This document shows positions 1 through 8,554 of a DNA stretch of 64,000 nucleotides, piece by piece. The notes beneath the pieces are model-generated. The model saw only the letters and a program-made list of their open reading frames with translations, did no database searches and was not told the DNA's origin. Source of the stretch: CAVQSS01 sp963746605 (lineage in GTDB: Bacteria > Desulfobacterota > RBG-13-43-22); contig CAVVCH010000042.1 of the NCBI GenBank assembly GCA_963746605.1, forward strand, positions 31,376-95,375. The letters are read 5' to 3'. Both the position numbers and the translations under genes were made by a program. How positions within the stretch are numbered: position 1 is the stretch's first letter; every line of letters starts with the position of its first letter.

Positions 1-133
1 ATTAACTTTAATAAACCTTTTCGGCGGGTATCCCATGCCGCCGGGCCCAATAGGACAGATATCAACTTACTCTAAAATTGAACGGAAGTATTCAGGATGT
101 CAAGGGCTTTCCTTTCCAGACCTATAACGGACC

Positions 134-162
134 TTGACAGTTCCAACGAAATTTGCTATTAA
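134..162 (+). promoter_or_regulatory. Sigma-70-type promoter of xerD
   Basis: A perfect -35 TTGACA lies at 134-139 and a -10 TATTAA at 157-162, with a 17-nt spacer. The expected transcription start is at about 169, which is the A of the xerD ATG. No Shine-Dalgarno sequence is visible in front of that ATG, so the message would be leaderless or nearly so. This is a prediction from consensus matching only. Confidence 0.55.
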
Positions 163-168
163 TTTTGA

Positions 169-1059
169 ATGTTTGATGAACTCCTGGACCGTTTTATCAA
201 TTTCCTGCGGGTGGAAAAAGGGCTGTCGGCCAATACGCTGGAATCCTATAGCCGGGATCTGGTGGGTTACCTGCGGTTCCTGGAAGCCCTGGGCATCACC
301 GCAGTTTCGGAGACTCAGACCGATACCCTGTATGCGTATCTGAAAAAGCTCCGCGCCCGGGATCTGTCCAGCCGCTCCCAGGCGCGGGCACTTTCAGCCC
401 TCCGGTCTTTTTATCGATTTTTGCAGGAAGAAGGACTGCGGACCGACAATCCCCTTCTCCCGCTCCAATCTCCAAAACCCAAGCGAACACTTCCCAAAAC
501 CCTGTCCGGGATGGAGGTGGAGAACCTCCTGGAACAGCCGCGAGGCACCTCTCCCCGGGGCCTCCGGGACGCGGCCATGCTGGAAGTCCTCTATGCCGCC
601 GGATTGAGGGTCTCTGAGATTATTTCCCTGACCCTGGACCAACTGGAACTGGAAAGCCAGTTGATTCGCACCGTGGGAAAAGGGTCCAAGGAACGGCTGA
701 TCCCCATCAGTTCTCTGGCCCTCCGGCGTTTGGAGGAATATTTGGCCTCCGGGAGAAGGCCCCTGCTCCAGGGACGCTCCTCCCCCTATGTTTTTTTGAA
801 CCATCGGGGCCGACGTCTGACCCGCCAGGGATTCTGGAAAATTTTAAAACAGTACGGCCTGCTGGCCGGCATTAACCGCCCGATTTCGCCCCATACCCTG
901 CGGCATTCCTTTGCCACCCACTTATTGGAGGGGGGGGCGGATTTACGGTCCATTCAGACCCTGCTGGGCCACGCGGACATCTCCACCACCCAGATTTACA
1001 CCTCGGTAACTTCCGAACACCTGCGTGAAGTCTATCGTCGCTACCACCCCCGAGCGTAA
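169..1059 (+). CDS. xerD: Tyrosine recombinase XerD/XerC
   Basis: Site-specific tyrosine recombinase, 296 aa, normal length for Xer proteins, which resolve chromosome dimers at dif with FtsK. The N-terminal SAM-like core-binding domain covers about residues 1-90 and the catalytic domain about 110-290. All six catalytic positions are visible: Arg147 (AGLRVSE), Lys171 (GKGSKE), His242 and Arg245 (HTLRH), His268 (LGHAD) and nucleophile Tyr277 (IYT). It is the first gene of the housekeeping cluster; the next gene starts 7 nt after its stop. XerD and XerC cannot be separated without phylogeny; XerD is preferred for the sequence style. It is unlikely to be a phage integrase because it has no arm-binding domain and sits among core genes. 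Confidence 0.93.
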   Translation: MFDELLDRFINFLRVEKGLSANTLESYSRDLVGYLRFLEALGITAVSETQTDTLYAYLKKLRARDLSSRSQARALSALRSFYRFLQEEGLRTDNPLLPLQSPKPKRTLPKTLSGMEVENLLEQPRGTSPRGLRDAAMLEVLYAAGLRVSEIISLTLDQLELESQLIRTVGKGSKERLIPISSLALRRLEEYLASGRRPLLQGRSSPYVFLNHRGRRLTRQGFWKILKQYGLLAGINRPISPHTLRHSFATHLLEGGADLRSIQTLLGHADISTTQIYTSVTSEHLREVYRRYHPRA

Positions 1060-1066
1060 ACGACCC

Positions 1067-3754
1067 ATGGATGTTCAGACCCCTGGTTTGCACGAAATAC
1101 CCGAAACCGGAGGCTTGCAGGTGGTTACCACCCACCTGAACGCCGATTTTGACGGACTGGCTTCCATGCTGGCCGCCAAGAAATTGTATCCCGAGGCCCT
1201 GCTGGTCTTCCCCGGTTCCCAGGAGCAGAACCTGCGGAATTTTTTCCTGCAGTCCACCGTTTACCTCTACAATTTCATCAAGATGAAACAGGTCCCGCTG
1301 GATCGAATCGAGCGGCTGATCCTGGTGGACACCCGGCAACCGGACCGTATCGGTAAATTCGCCGAGATTTTGGATCGCCCCGGGCTGGATATCCATATCT
1401 ATGACCACCACCCCCTGGTAGAAGGGGCGATAAAAGGGTCCCGGGAAGTCATCCAATCGGTCGGCTCCACCATGACCATCATGGCCCAACTCCTGGAAGA
1501 GAAGGAGATCCCCCTGACACCCGAAGAGGCCACCCTCATGGCCCTGGGCATCTATGAAGACACCGGATCCTTCACCTTTGGCTCCACCACGGCCCAGGAC
1601 CTGCAGGCGGCCGCCTACCTCCTCCAACAGGGGGCCAATCTCAATCTGATCTCCGACCTGCTGACCCGGGAACTGACGGTCGAGCAGGTTTCCCTGCTCA
1701 ACCAGCTCCTGGAATCGGCCACCAAACATACGATCAACAACGTGGAAATCGTCGTAGCCAAGGCCTCCACGGACAATTACGTCGGAGATTTCGCGGTCCT
1801 GGTCCACAAGCTGATGGACATGGAAAACCTTCACTGCCTGTTCGCCATTGCCCGAATGGAGGACCGCATTTATATCGTCGCCCGCAGCCGCCTGCGGGAA
1901 GTCAACGTGGGGGAAATCCTTTTGCCTTTCGGGGGAGGAGGGCACCCCTTTGCCGCCTCGGCCACAGTCAAAGACCAGACGCTGGTGCAGGTGGAAGACA
2001 CCCTTTTCCTGCACCTGAAGAGCCGGGTCAATCCCCAGCGCAAGGCCCGGGATATGATGACCTACCCGGTTAAATCGATTTTACCGGGGGAGACCATCGA
2101 ACATGCCAACGAGCTGTTGACCCGGTACAATATCAACGTCCTGCTGGTTATGGAAAATGAAAAAATGGTGGGCTGGATGTCCCGGCAGGTAGTGGAGAAA
2201 GCCATTTTTCACGGCCTCAAGGATCTGCACGTCCGGGAATACATGCACACCGAATTTTCAACCGTCGATCCGGAAACCTCCCTGTTTCAGATCCAGGAAT
2301 TCATCGTAGAGAACAAGCAGCGCATCCTGCCGGTCGTTCGGGACGGGAAAGTGCTGGGGGTGATCACCCGAACCGACCTCCTCAATATCCTGATGGCCAG
2401 TCCTCCCATGCAGGAGTACCTCTATGACTCCCGCAAGGCTCCTCACTTCGTCCGGAAAAAGAACATCGCCTATCTCATGGAGGAACGGCTCGATGCCCGG
2501 GTTATTGACATCCTTAAATCGCTGGGTCTGGTGGCCGACCGGTTGGGGTACAATGCCTATGTGGTCGGAGGCTTTGTCCGGGATCTCTTCCTGAAATTCC
2601 ACAACCTGGATATCGATGTGGTCGTTGAAGGGGACGGCATCAAGTTCGCTTTGGAATACGCCAAGCAATTTGAAGTACGGGTCCGCACCCACAGCAAATT
2701 TAAAACGGCCGTGCTGATCTTTCCGGACGGCTTCAAGGTGGATGTGGCCACTGCCCGCCTGGAATACTACGAATCGCCGGCCGCCCTGCCGGTGGTGGAA
2801 ATCAGCTCGGTCAAAATGGACCTCTATCGACGGGATTTCACCATCAACACCCTGGCTGTAAAACTGAATGCCCGCCACTACGGCATCCTGATTGATTTTT
2901 TCGGCGCCCAGAAGGACTTGAAGGAAAAGACCCTCCGGGTCCTGCATAACTTGAGCTTCGTGGAAGACCCGACACGGGTCTTCCGGGCGGTCCGCTTCGA
3001 GCAGCGCTTCGGTTTTAAAATTGGGAAGTTGACGGCCAACCTGATCGAAAACGCCCTCCGGATCGGAGGAATTGATAAGCTGGCGCCCAAAAGGATTTTT
3101 TCCGAGTTTTACCTTATCCTGAACGAGGAGAACCCTCTACCGATCACCCGCCGCCTGGCGGATTTGAAAATCCTCCAGGCCATTGACCCGGATCTGGTCT
3201 TATCCCCCAAGACCGAGATCCTGCTGGAAGAAATCCGCCGCATCCTGTCCTGGTTCAACCTGCTGTACTTGAACGAACCCTGCCAGCGCTGGCTGGTATT
3301 CCTCTTAGCCCTGACCCAGCCCTTAAGCGACCTGAATCGGATACGGCAGCGTCTGGGTCTGCCCAAAAAAGTCTCCGAGATGGTCACGTTGTGCCGCGGG
3401 GAAGGTGAAAAGGCCCTGACCACCCTAAATCGCAGGCCGAGAATGACCCGGTCTGAGGTGTATGGCTTACTCTCCCCTTTTCCCAATGAGATCCTATTGT
3501 ATTTTATGGCCCGCACCAACCAGGAGGCCGCCCGCAAGGCCATCTCCCTTTTCTTCACCAAGCTTAAGGGAATCAAACTTTCTGTGGACGGGGAGGACCT
3601 GAAAGCACTGGGATTGCCTCCCAGTCCACTGTTTAAGACCATCTTAACCGACCTGCTGAAAGCCCGGATCAACGAAAAGGTATTGACCCGCAACGATGAA
3701 ATCGCCTATGTTAAAGAACGCTATCTTAAATCATCGACCTTGGCTGCCCCATGA
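1067..3754 (+). CDS. cca: DHH-CBS-CCA tRNA nucleotidyltransferase fusion
   Basis: Large multidomain protein (895 aa from the ATG at 1067; a GTG at 1025 would overlap xerD and is less likely). Order: DHH phosphoesterase domain (about residues 20-310, with DGLAS, VDTRQPD, the DHH of IYDHHP and the DHHA1 GGGGHPFAA), paired CBS domains (about 325-440), then the class II nucleotidyltransferase head (about 475-620, VVGGFVRD followed by the metal-binding D-x-D of NLDIDVV) and the tRNA-binding body. The head adds CCA, or only A, to tRNA 3' ends; the DHH part resembles nanoRNase or exopolyphosphatase domains. This fusion is known from Deltaproteobacteria and Aquificae. It overlaps the next gene by 4 nt, so the two are translationally coupled. 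Domain assignment is firm; CCA versus A-only specificity is not decidable here. Confidence 0.9.
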   Translation: MDVQTPGLHEIPETGGLQVVTTHLNADFDGLASMLAAKKLYPEALLVFPGSQEQNLRNFFLQSTVYLYNFIKMKQVPLDRIERLILVDTRQPDRIGKFAEILDRPGLDIHIYDHHPLVEGAIKGSREVIQSVGSTMTIMAQLLEEKEIPLTPEEATLMALGIYEDTGSFTFGSTTAQDLQAAAYLLQQGANLNLISDLLTRELTVEQVSLLNQLLESATKHTINNVEIVVAKASTDNYVGDFAVLVHKLMDMENLHCLFAIARMEDRIYIVARSRLREVNVGEILLPFGGGGHPFAASATVKDQTLVQVEDTLFLHLKSRVNPQRKARDMMTYPVKSILPGETIEHANELLTRYNINVLLVMENEKMVGWMSRQVVEKAIFHGLKDLHVREYMHTEFSTVDPETSLFQIQEFIVENKQRILPVVRDGKVLGVITRTDLLNILMASPPMQEYLYDSRKAPHFVRKKNIAYLMEERLDARVIDILKSLGLVADRLGYNAYVVGGFVRDLFLKFHNLDIDVVVEGDGIKFALEYAKQFEVRVRTHSKFKTAVLIFPDGFKVDVATARLEYYESPAALPVVEISSVKMDLYRRDFTINTLAVKLNARHYGILIDFFGAQKDLKEKTLRVLHNLSFVEDPTRVFRAVRFEQRFGFKIGKLTANLIENALRIGGIDKLAPKRIFSEFYLILNEENPLPITRRLADLKILQAIDPDLVLSPKTEILLEEIRRILSWFNLLYLNEPCQRWLVFLLALTQPLSDLNRIRQRLGLPKKVSEMVTLCRGEGEKALTTLNRRPRMTRSEVYGLLSPFPNEILLYFMARTNQEAARKAISLFFTKLKGIKLSVDGEDLKALGLPPSPLFKTILTDLLKARINEKVLTRNDEIAYVKERYLKSSTLAAP

Positions 3755-4419
3755 GTGAAATCATTCAACAAATCAGCATCATGGCCATTCCCTTGCTCCT
3801 GGCCATCATCCTCCACGAGGTCGCCCACGGCTGGGTGGCTAACCGTTTGGGCGATCCTACGGCCAAAATGGCCGGGCGCCTGACCCTTAACCCACTGGCT
3901 CATATCGATCCCGTGGGCACCCTGCTGCTTCCCGGCCTCCTGATCCTGTCCCATTCTCCTTTTTTGTTCGGTTACGCCAAACCGGTGCCGGTCAACTTCC
4001 GGAATTTAAGGAATCCCAAACGGGACATGGTCTGGGTGGCCGCCTCGGGGGCCTTCGCCAATTTTCTCTTGGCCTTTATTTTTTCCCTCCTTCATCGGTT
4101 TTTTCTGCTCTGGATCCCCCACCTCCCTGTCGAGACGATCCAGATCCTTCTTCAACCGCTGGTCCTGATGTGCCGTTACGGGGTGGTCATCAATGTGGCC
4201 TTGGCCGTTTTTAACCTGATTCCCATTCCCCCCCTGGATGGCGGCAGGGTTTTATCCGGACTTTTATCTCCCCGGGCCGCCTACCAGTACAGCCGGATCG
4301 AACCTTTCGGTTTTTTGATTCTTCTGGCCTTGCTGTTCACCCATGTCCTGGACTGGGTCGTTACCCCCTTCATTTACTTTTTCACCCGGTTATTTTTGGG
4401 GAGTTCGATGCTGTTTTGA
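3751..4419 (+). CDS. Site-2 protease family (M50) membrane metallopeptidase
   Basis: Intramembrane zinc peptidase of the compact M50 type, 222 aa. The zinc motif HEVAH lies at residues 22-26 inside the first membrane helix. The third ligand region is the family signature NLIPIPPLDGGRV near residue 155. About five hydrophobic segments are visible. The start overlaps the cca stop as ATGA. This small M50 group, without PDZ or CBS domains, commonly sits between cca and trpS in related genomes; its substrate is unknown. It is not RseP, which is longer and carries PDZ domains. Confidence 0.9.
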   Translation: MSEIIQQISIMAIPLLLAIILHEVAHGWVANRLGDPTAKMAGRLTLNPLAHIDPVGTLLLPGLLILSHSPFLFGYAKPVPVNFRNLRNPKRDMVWVAASGAFANFLLAFIFSLLHRFFLLWIPHLPVETIQILLQPLVLMCRYGVVINVALAVFNLIPIPPLDGGRVLSGLLSPRAAYQYSRIEPFGFLILLALLFTHVLDWVVTPFIYFFTRLFLGSSMLF

Positions 4420-4470
4420 GCTATTAATGGATGCCTTGTGGTGCCGAGTTCTATATTCATACCGAAGTTT

Positions 4471-4581
4471 GTAGGGGAGGGGTTAACCCCCTCCCGCTCC
4501 CAGCCTGGCATAATTCCTGCGGCTGGAAGAAATTTGAATCCTAGGTTCCCGAGTTCGGGAGGGGGTTAACCCCTCCCCTAC
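4471..4581. repeat. 26-bp perfect inverted repeat, fold-back unit
   Basis: Left arm 4471-4496 and right arm 4556-4581 are perfect reverse complements over 26 nt, each containing GGGGTTAACCCC-like sequence. A 59-nt spacer contains a smaller hairpin (CAGCC / GGCTG). It fills the 222-nt gap between the M50 peptidase gene and trpS. It could act as a transcription barrier or be a MITE-like dispersed unit; only one copy is seen in this window. Confidence 0.8.
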
Positions 4582-4641
4582 GGTCGACTTCTTGAACCCT
4601 GTTTCTTGGCAATTTTGTATTAACGGAGCGTTAGGAAATCA

Positions 4642-5635
4642 ATGGCTGACCCTGTCAAAAAGAGAATATTAAGCGGCATGCGCCCAACGGGGAACCTGCA
4701 TTTGGGCAACCTGCACGGGGCCTTGGCCAACTGGAAAGAACTCCAGCATGAATATCAGTGTTTCTTTTTCATCGCCGACTGGCACGCCCTGACCACTGAA
4801 TACAAGGATCCCAAGGGGATTCATTCGCTATATCCTGGATATGGTCATCGATTGGATCAGCGTCGGGCTCGATCCCGAAATCTGCACTTTTTTTCTGCAA
4901 TCGGCCATTAAAGAACACACGGAACTCCACCTGATCCTTTCCATGATCACCCCCCTGGCCTGGTTGGAACGAAATCCCACCTATAAGGAGCAACAGCAGG
5001 AACTGGAAAGCAAGGACATCGCCACCTACGGCTTTCTGGGCTACCCGGTGCTTCAGGCCGCGGATATCCTCATGTACCAAGCCCATGCCGTCCCGGTAGG
5101 CATCGACCAGGCACCGCACGTGGAACTGACCCGGGAAATCGCCCGGCGTTTTAATTTTCTTTACGGCGAGTTCTTCCCGGTACCGGAGTTATTGCTCACC
5201 GAAGTACCCAAATTGTTGGGTATCGACGGCCGGAAAATGAGCAAGAGTTACGATAATTCCGTTTTCCTGTCCGACTCTTTGGAGGAAGTCCGCCGCAAGC
5301 TCTCCCGGATGGTTACCGACCCCCAGCGGGCCCGGCGGCATGATCCCGGTGATCCCGACGTCTGCGTCCTGTTTCCCTTCCACAAGATTTATTCCCCGCC
5401 GGAAACCATTGCCGAGATCAACCGGGAATGCCGTAAAGCGGGCATCGGCTGCGTGGACTGTAAAAAACGGTTGATTGAAAGGGTCATCGAGGCCCTGGAG
5501 CCGGTCCGGGCCAAGCGGGCCTACCTGACCCAACACCTTGATGAAGTCCGTCAGATTCTGGAAGCGGGCAATCGGAAGTCCAGGACCTTTGCCGAAGGAA
5601 CCATGGCCCGCGTTCGGGAGTTGATCGGCTTCTAA
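4642..5635 (+). CDS. trpS: Tryptophanyl-tRNA synthetase, one apparent frameshift
   Basis: Class I aminoacyl-tRNA synthetase charging tRNA-Trp, about 331 codons, the usual length. The HIGH-like motif is LHLGN near residue 20 and the KMSKS loop is intact (GRKMSKSYDN at about 5234-5263). The reading frame breaks once: frame 4642-4820 must continue in the +1 frame, where GLRYILDMVIDW-like residues resume at about 4826, so one base is extra within 4815-4830. The rest is clean. Because trpS is normally essential and both halves are perfectly conserved, a sequencing or assembly error is more likely than inactivation. An ATG with upstream AGGA at 4634-4637 sets the start. Confidence 0.88.
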
Positions 5636-5639
5636 AAAA

Positions 5640-5735
5640 ACTCGCTGAGCGCGAAGCGCCGGGCGCAGAGCGCGAAGCGGTGAGCGTTCTTATCTAACAT
5701 TTTGCGCTAAGCGCTCGGCGCTTCGCGCTTCGCGA
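5640..5735. repeat. GCGCTnAGCGC / CGCGAAGCG intergenic repeat
   Basis: GC-rich intergenic unit built of alternating GCGCTGAGCGC-, CGAAGCGC- and GCGCTTCGCG-like words. The right part (5703-5734) is largely complementary to the left (5643-5688), so the RNA would fold into a long hairpin around a short AT-rich centre. A related fragment (CGCTAAGCGCTCAGC) occurs at about 7971-7998 just before the tRNA. It is probably a dispersed palindromic element. Confidence 0.55.
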
Positions 5736-5737
5736 CT

Positions 5738-6460
5738 ATGATGGACTACACCGTTAAACTGGATGTTTTTGAAGGTCCGATGGACCTGTTGCTTCATTTG
5801 ATCAAGAAAAACGAGATGGATATCTACGATATCCGAATCGCCGTGATCACCGAACAATACCTGGAATACCTGGATTTGATGAAAGACTTAAATATCAATC
5901 TGGCCGGCAACTTCCTGGTCATGGCCGCCACCTTGGTGCATATCAAGTCCAAGATGCTGCTTCCCCGCCCGACGGAAGAAAGCGAGGAGGAAGACCCCTT
6001 GGAGGAGATCACCCGGCCGCTGATTGAGTATCTCCAACTCAAGGAAGCGGCCCTGCAACTGGGCCAACGGCCTCTGCTCTACCGTGATGTCTTTGTCCGG
6101 GATTTCCTGGCGCCGGAAATGGAAGGCAAGGAAGAAGGACTGATCCGGGTCGGCTTGTTTGAATTGATCGACGCCATTCGGAAAATCCTCCAAACGGTCG
6201 AGCAAGAATCATTCTTCCAGGCCCCCAGCCCCCTGGTTCCCCTGGAACAAAAAATGGATGAGATTTTAGCTCGGTTGGATCCCCTGGGGCAGATCTTGTT
6301 GGAGGGGCTGCTGCCCTCTCCCTTCACCCGGGCCGATCTCATCGTAGTCTTTCTGGCGTTGCTAGAACTGGTCCGGCAGCACAAAATTCTAATTTACCAG
6401 CAGGTGCACGGGGAAAAGGTTCATATTTTTAAAGCCCAGCCCCCCGCGCAACTCTCCTAA
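5738..6460 (+). CDS. scpA: Segregation and condensation protein A
   Basis: ScpA, the kleisin subunit of the bacterial SMC condensin, 240 aa. The N-terminal signature DVFEGPMDLLLHLIKKNEMD and the following ITEQYLEYL and NFLVMAATLVHIKSKMLLP segments are classic. The acidic linker (about residues 86-95) and the C-terminal winged helix that binds the SMC head are present. It is followed by scpB after 6 nt, the usual operon. A second ATG directly follows the first (5741), so the exact start is uncertain by one codon. Confidence 0.95.
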   Translation: MMDYTVKLDVFEGPMDLLLHLIKKNEMDIYDIRIAVITEQYLEYLDLMKDLNINLAGNFLVMAATLVHIKSKMLLPRPTEESEEEDPLEEITRPLIEYLQLKEAALQLGQRPLLYRDVFVRDFLAPEMEGKEEGLIRVGLFELIDAIRKILQTVEQESFFQAPSPLVPLEQKMDEILARLDPLGQILLEGLLPSPFTRADLIVVFLALLELVRQHKILIYQQVHGEKVHIFKAQPPAQLS

Positions 6461-6466
6461 TACGCT

Positions 6467-7027
6467 ATGGATGAATTAAAACCCCTCTTGGAATGCCTGA
6501 TCTTTGTCTCGCCTACCCCCTTGACTCCCAAACGAGTCCAGGAGGTTTTGGGGGAAGGTTTCACCGCCAAGGCTGTGGAAGAGGCCCTGCAAGCCCTGAA
6601 GGCCGATTACGATTCCCCGGACCGGGGCCTCTATTTACAGGAAGTGGCGGAAGGGCTCCAGTTCCGGACCAAACCCCGCTACAGCGAGTGGATCAAGCTC
6701 ATGAAGAAAGCCGCCCCCACCCGACTGAGCAAGGCGGCCCTGGAAACCCTGGCCATTATTGCCTACAAGCAGCCGGTGGTGAAGGGCGACATCGCCCTCC
6801 TGCGGGGGGTGGAGGTAGACGGCATCCTGCGCACCCTGCTGGAGAAAAACCTCATTCGCATCCTGGGACGCAAGGAAATTCCCGGGCGACCCATCCTCTA
6901 CGGCACCACCAAACGCTTCCTGGAGCTATTCGAGCTCAAGGACCTCTCGGCCCTGCCCTCTTTGGAGGAAATCAAATCCCTGAGCGAAGATCCCGATGAA
7001 ACCGAATCCGAAGCCGAAATCGAGTGA
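6467..7027 (+). CDS. scpB: Segregation and condensation protein B
   Basis: ScpB, 186 aa, two winged-helix domains that dimerise and bind ScpA in the SMC complex. The conserved stretch ALETLAIIAYKQPV followed by RGVEVDGILRTLLEK and GRPILYGTT is present. The C-terminal tail is acidic and poorly conserved, as usual. Its last 32 nt overlap the start of the pseudouridine synthase gene in another frame, so the cluster scpA-scpB-rluB is tightly packed. Confidence 0.95.
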   Translation: MDELKPLLECLIFVSPTPLTPKRVQEVLGEGFTAKAVEEALQALKADYDSPDRGLYLQEVAEGLQFRTKPRYSEWIKLMKKAAPTRLSKAALETLAIIAYKQPVVKGDIALLRGVEVDGILRTLLEKNLIRILGRKEIPGRPILYGTTKRFLELFELKDLSALPSLEEIKSLSEDPDETESEAEIE

Positions 7028-7799
7028 GCAGCGACTGCAGCGGGTTCTGGCCCAGGCCGGCCTGGCCTCCCGCCGTAAGGCGGAGGACCTTATCCAGGCC
7101 GGAAGGGTCTCCGTTGACGGAAAGGTCGTCACCCAACTCGGGGTCAAAGTCGATCCCGACCGCCAGCAGATCAAGGTGGACGGCCAACCCATCGCCCTGC
7201 GGGAATCCCGGGTCTATTATCTGCTGCATAAACCCCGGCTGGTGTTGTCCACGCTGCACGATCCCCAGGGACGCCCGACCCTGAAAGATTTTCTGAAGGG
7301 GGCCCGGATCAAGGAGCGGGTCTTCCCGGTGGGTCGGCTGGATTGGGACGCCGATGGCTTGATTTTGCTGACCAATGACGGACGCCTGGCCCAGATTCTC
7401 CAGCACCCCCGTTTTCAGGTCCCGAAAACCTACCGGGTAAAAGTCAGCGGCCTCCCCACCAGGGAAGCCTTGATGCGCTTGGAGGAGGGGGTCCAAATCC
7501 CGGGGGGGGGAAAACACCGGGCCGGGGTCGAGCTGATCAAGACCGGCGAAAACCGGGCCTGGCTCCTGGTGACCATTCGGGAGGGAGAAAAGCATCAGGT
7601 CAAAAAAATGTTCGAGGCCGTCGGCCACCTGGTCTTGACCTTGAAGCGGGTGTCTCTAGGGCCCCTGAAGCTGGGTCGTCTTCCTGTGGGAAAAATCCGG
7701 CCTCTGACCCAGGAAGAAATTCAGGAATTGCGGCAGATGGCGGACTCGCACAAATTCGGCCATCCGACCAAGGACGAATTAGTAACAGTCTCAAAATAG
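6996..7799 (+). CDS. rluB: RsuA/RluB/E/F-family pseudouridine synthase
   Basis: 267 aa rRNA pseudouridine synthase. An N-terminal S4 RNA-binding domain (about residues 12-60, RLQRVLAQAGLASRRKAE) is followed by the catalytic domain with GRLDWDADGLILLTNDG, where the Asp of GRLD is the catalytic residue. RluB (23S rRNA) is preferred from length and context, but RsuA and RluE/F share the fold. The ATG at 6996 lies inside scpB. A lysine-rich lead precedes the S4 domain. It is the last gene of the housekeeping run. Confidence 0.9.
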   Translation: MKPNPKPKSSEQRLQRVLAQAGLASRRKAEDLIQAGRVSVDGKVVTQLGVKVDPDRQQIKVDGQPIALRESRVYYLLHKPRLVLSTLHDPQGRPTLKDFLKGARIKERVFPVGRLDWDADGLILLTNDGRLAQILQHPRFQVPKTYRVKVSGLPTREALMRLEEGVQIPGGGKHRAGVELIKTGENRAWLLVTIREGEKHQVKKMFEAVGHLVLTLKRVSLGPLKLGRLPVGKIRPLTQEEIQELRQMADSHKFGHPTKDELVTVSK

Positions 7800-7816
7800 C
7801 AAAACCATCGTAGCGC

Positions 7817-7913
7817 GTCATTCCCGCAGCGCTTCTGAGCGGGAATCCAGGTTTTTCTCAAAGAACATGGGATCCCGATAAAGGCATTCGGAGGATAACG
7901 AGAAATTTCCCGT
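7817..7913 (+). repeat. Dispersed 97-bp repeat, copy 1
   Basis: Begins GTCATTCCCGCAGCGCTTC and contains the inverted pair TTCCCGC / GCGGGAA. The same unit recurs in opposite orientation at 23341-23437, with similarity along the whole length down to the GAGAAATT end. It lies between rluB and tRNA-Val. No coding capacity is seen. Confidence 0.75.
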
Positions 7914-8008
7914 CTTTTTGCTTGAATTTTTCCACGGTTTTAGTTAAATTGACTTTTCTTTCGGCTTTTCCGCTAAGCGCTCAGCTCTCGGCGCTCAGCG
8001 TTCTTTCC

Positions 8009-8084
8009 GGGCGGTTAACTCAGCGGTTAGAGTGCCATCCTCACACGGTGGAAGTCGAGAGTTCAAATCTCTCACCGCCCACCA
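8009..8084 (+). tRNA. tRNA-Val (anticodon CAC)
   Basis: A complete cloverleaf of 76 nt can be drawn. Acceptor stem GGGCGGT (8009-8015) pairs with ACCGCCC (8074-8080); D stem ACTC/GAGT; anticodon stem CCATC/GGTGG with loop CTCACAC giving anticodon CAC (codon GUG, Val); T arm GAGAG-TTCAAAT-CTCTC. The CCA end is encoded (8082-8084). A strong terminator follows. A degenerate copy of its 3' half lies at 11885-11921. Confidence 0.95.
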
Positions 8085-8091
8085 AAAAAAT

Positions 8092-8137
8092 AAAAGGGGC
8101 TCTTCTCCTTACTGCGAGAAGAGCCCCTTTTATTTTT
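8092..8137 (+). terminator. Rho-independent terminator of tRNA-Val
   Basis: A perfect 16-bp stem (8092-8107 with 8116-8131), whose 3' half ends in TTTT, has an 8-nt loop and is followed by ATTTTTT. It starts 7 nt after the CCA end. Confidence 0.93.
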
Positions 8138-8195
8138 TGACATTTAGAATAAACCAACATGGCGCTAAACGCGGAAGAAGTTTTCCCTGAAAAAA

Positions 8196-8434
8196 ATGAA
8201 GAATGATTCTGAGATGCTCGAAGAATATGACTTCAGAGGGGGGGTCCGGGTAAGTCTGCGAAGAGGTATGCCGAAGGGACCAATATTGTAGTTATTGACC
8301 CCGATGTCGTCGAATATTTTCCTGACCACGAATCGGTAAACGACGCTCTTCGCAGCCTTGCGGCAATCATCAAAAGGAAGAGGATGGCCGAACAACGACC
8401 TGCAGGTGGGCTCCCGACGGCCTCAGGTCGCTAA
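8196..8434 (+). pseudogene. Antitoxin-like small protein, frameshifted
   Basis: ATG at 8196 opens MKNDSEMLEEYDFRGGVR. The conserved continuation (GKSAKRYAEGTN, then VVIDPDVVEYFPDHESVNDA, then LRSLAAIIKRKR) is read one frame over from about 8249 to the stop at 8432-8434. A single G is missing from GTCCGGGTAAG, since GTC CGG GGT AAG would restore the frame. The pattern matches the small EYDFsxgvRGKYA...DPDVxExFPDsxsVNeALR family, which usually precedes a PIN or RelE-like toxin gene; no toxin remains here. Family recall is from memory. It lies in the decayed island behind tRNA-Val. Confidence 0.65.
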
Positions 8435-8554
8435 GGTGCAGCCTTCTCCTTAACCAAGCCATCTCCCCCCCACCCAGACATTCGAAAAGGCCACAGCATG
8501 TTAATTACCCCTTTGTTTTAAGAGGAACTTGACGGAATAAAACAACCGGGAAGA

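Noticed and set aside
872..2014. Long minus-strand open frame of 380 codons opposite the DHH/CBS part of cca
   Set aside because: Gly/Gln/Asp-rich low-complexity translation, no recognisable family, fully antisense to a well-conserved gene: a codon-bias shadow.
4815..4830. Programmed +1 frameshift in trpS
   Set aside because: No slippery codon, stop-codon pause or upstream Shine-Dalgarno arrangement; trpS is not known to use recoding. Base error is simpler.
7922..8140. 72-codon frame across the tRNA
   Set aside because: It reads through tRNA-Val and its terminator.
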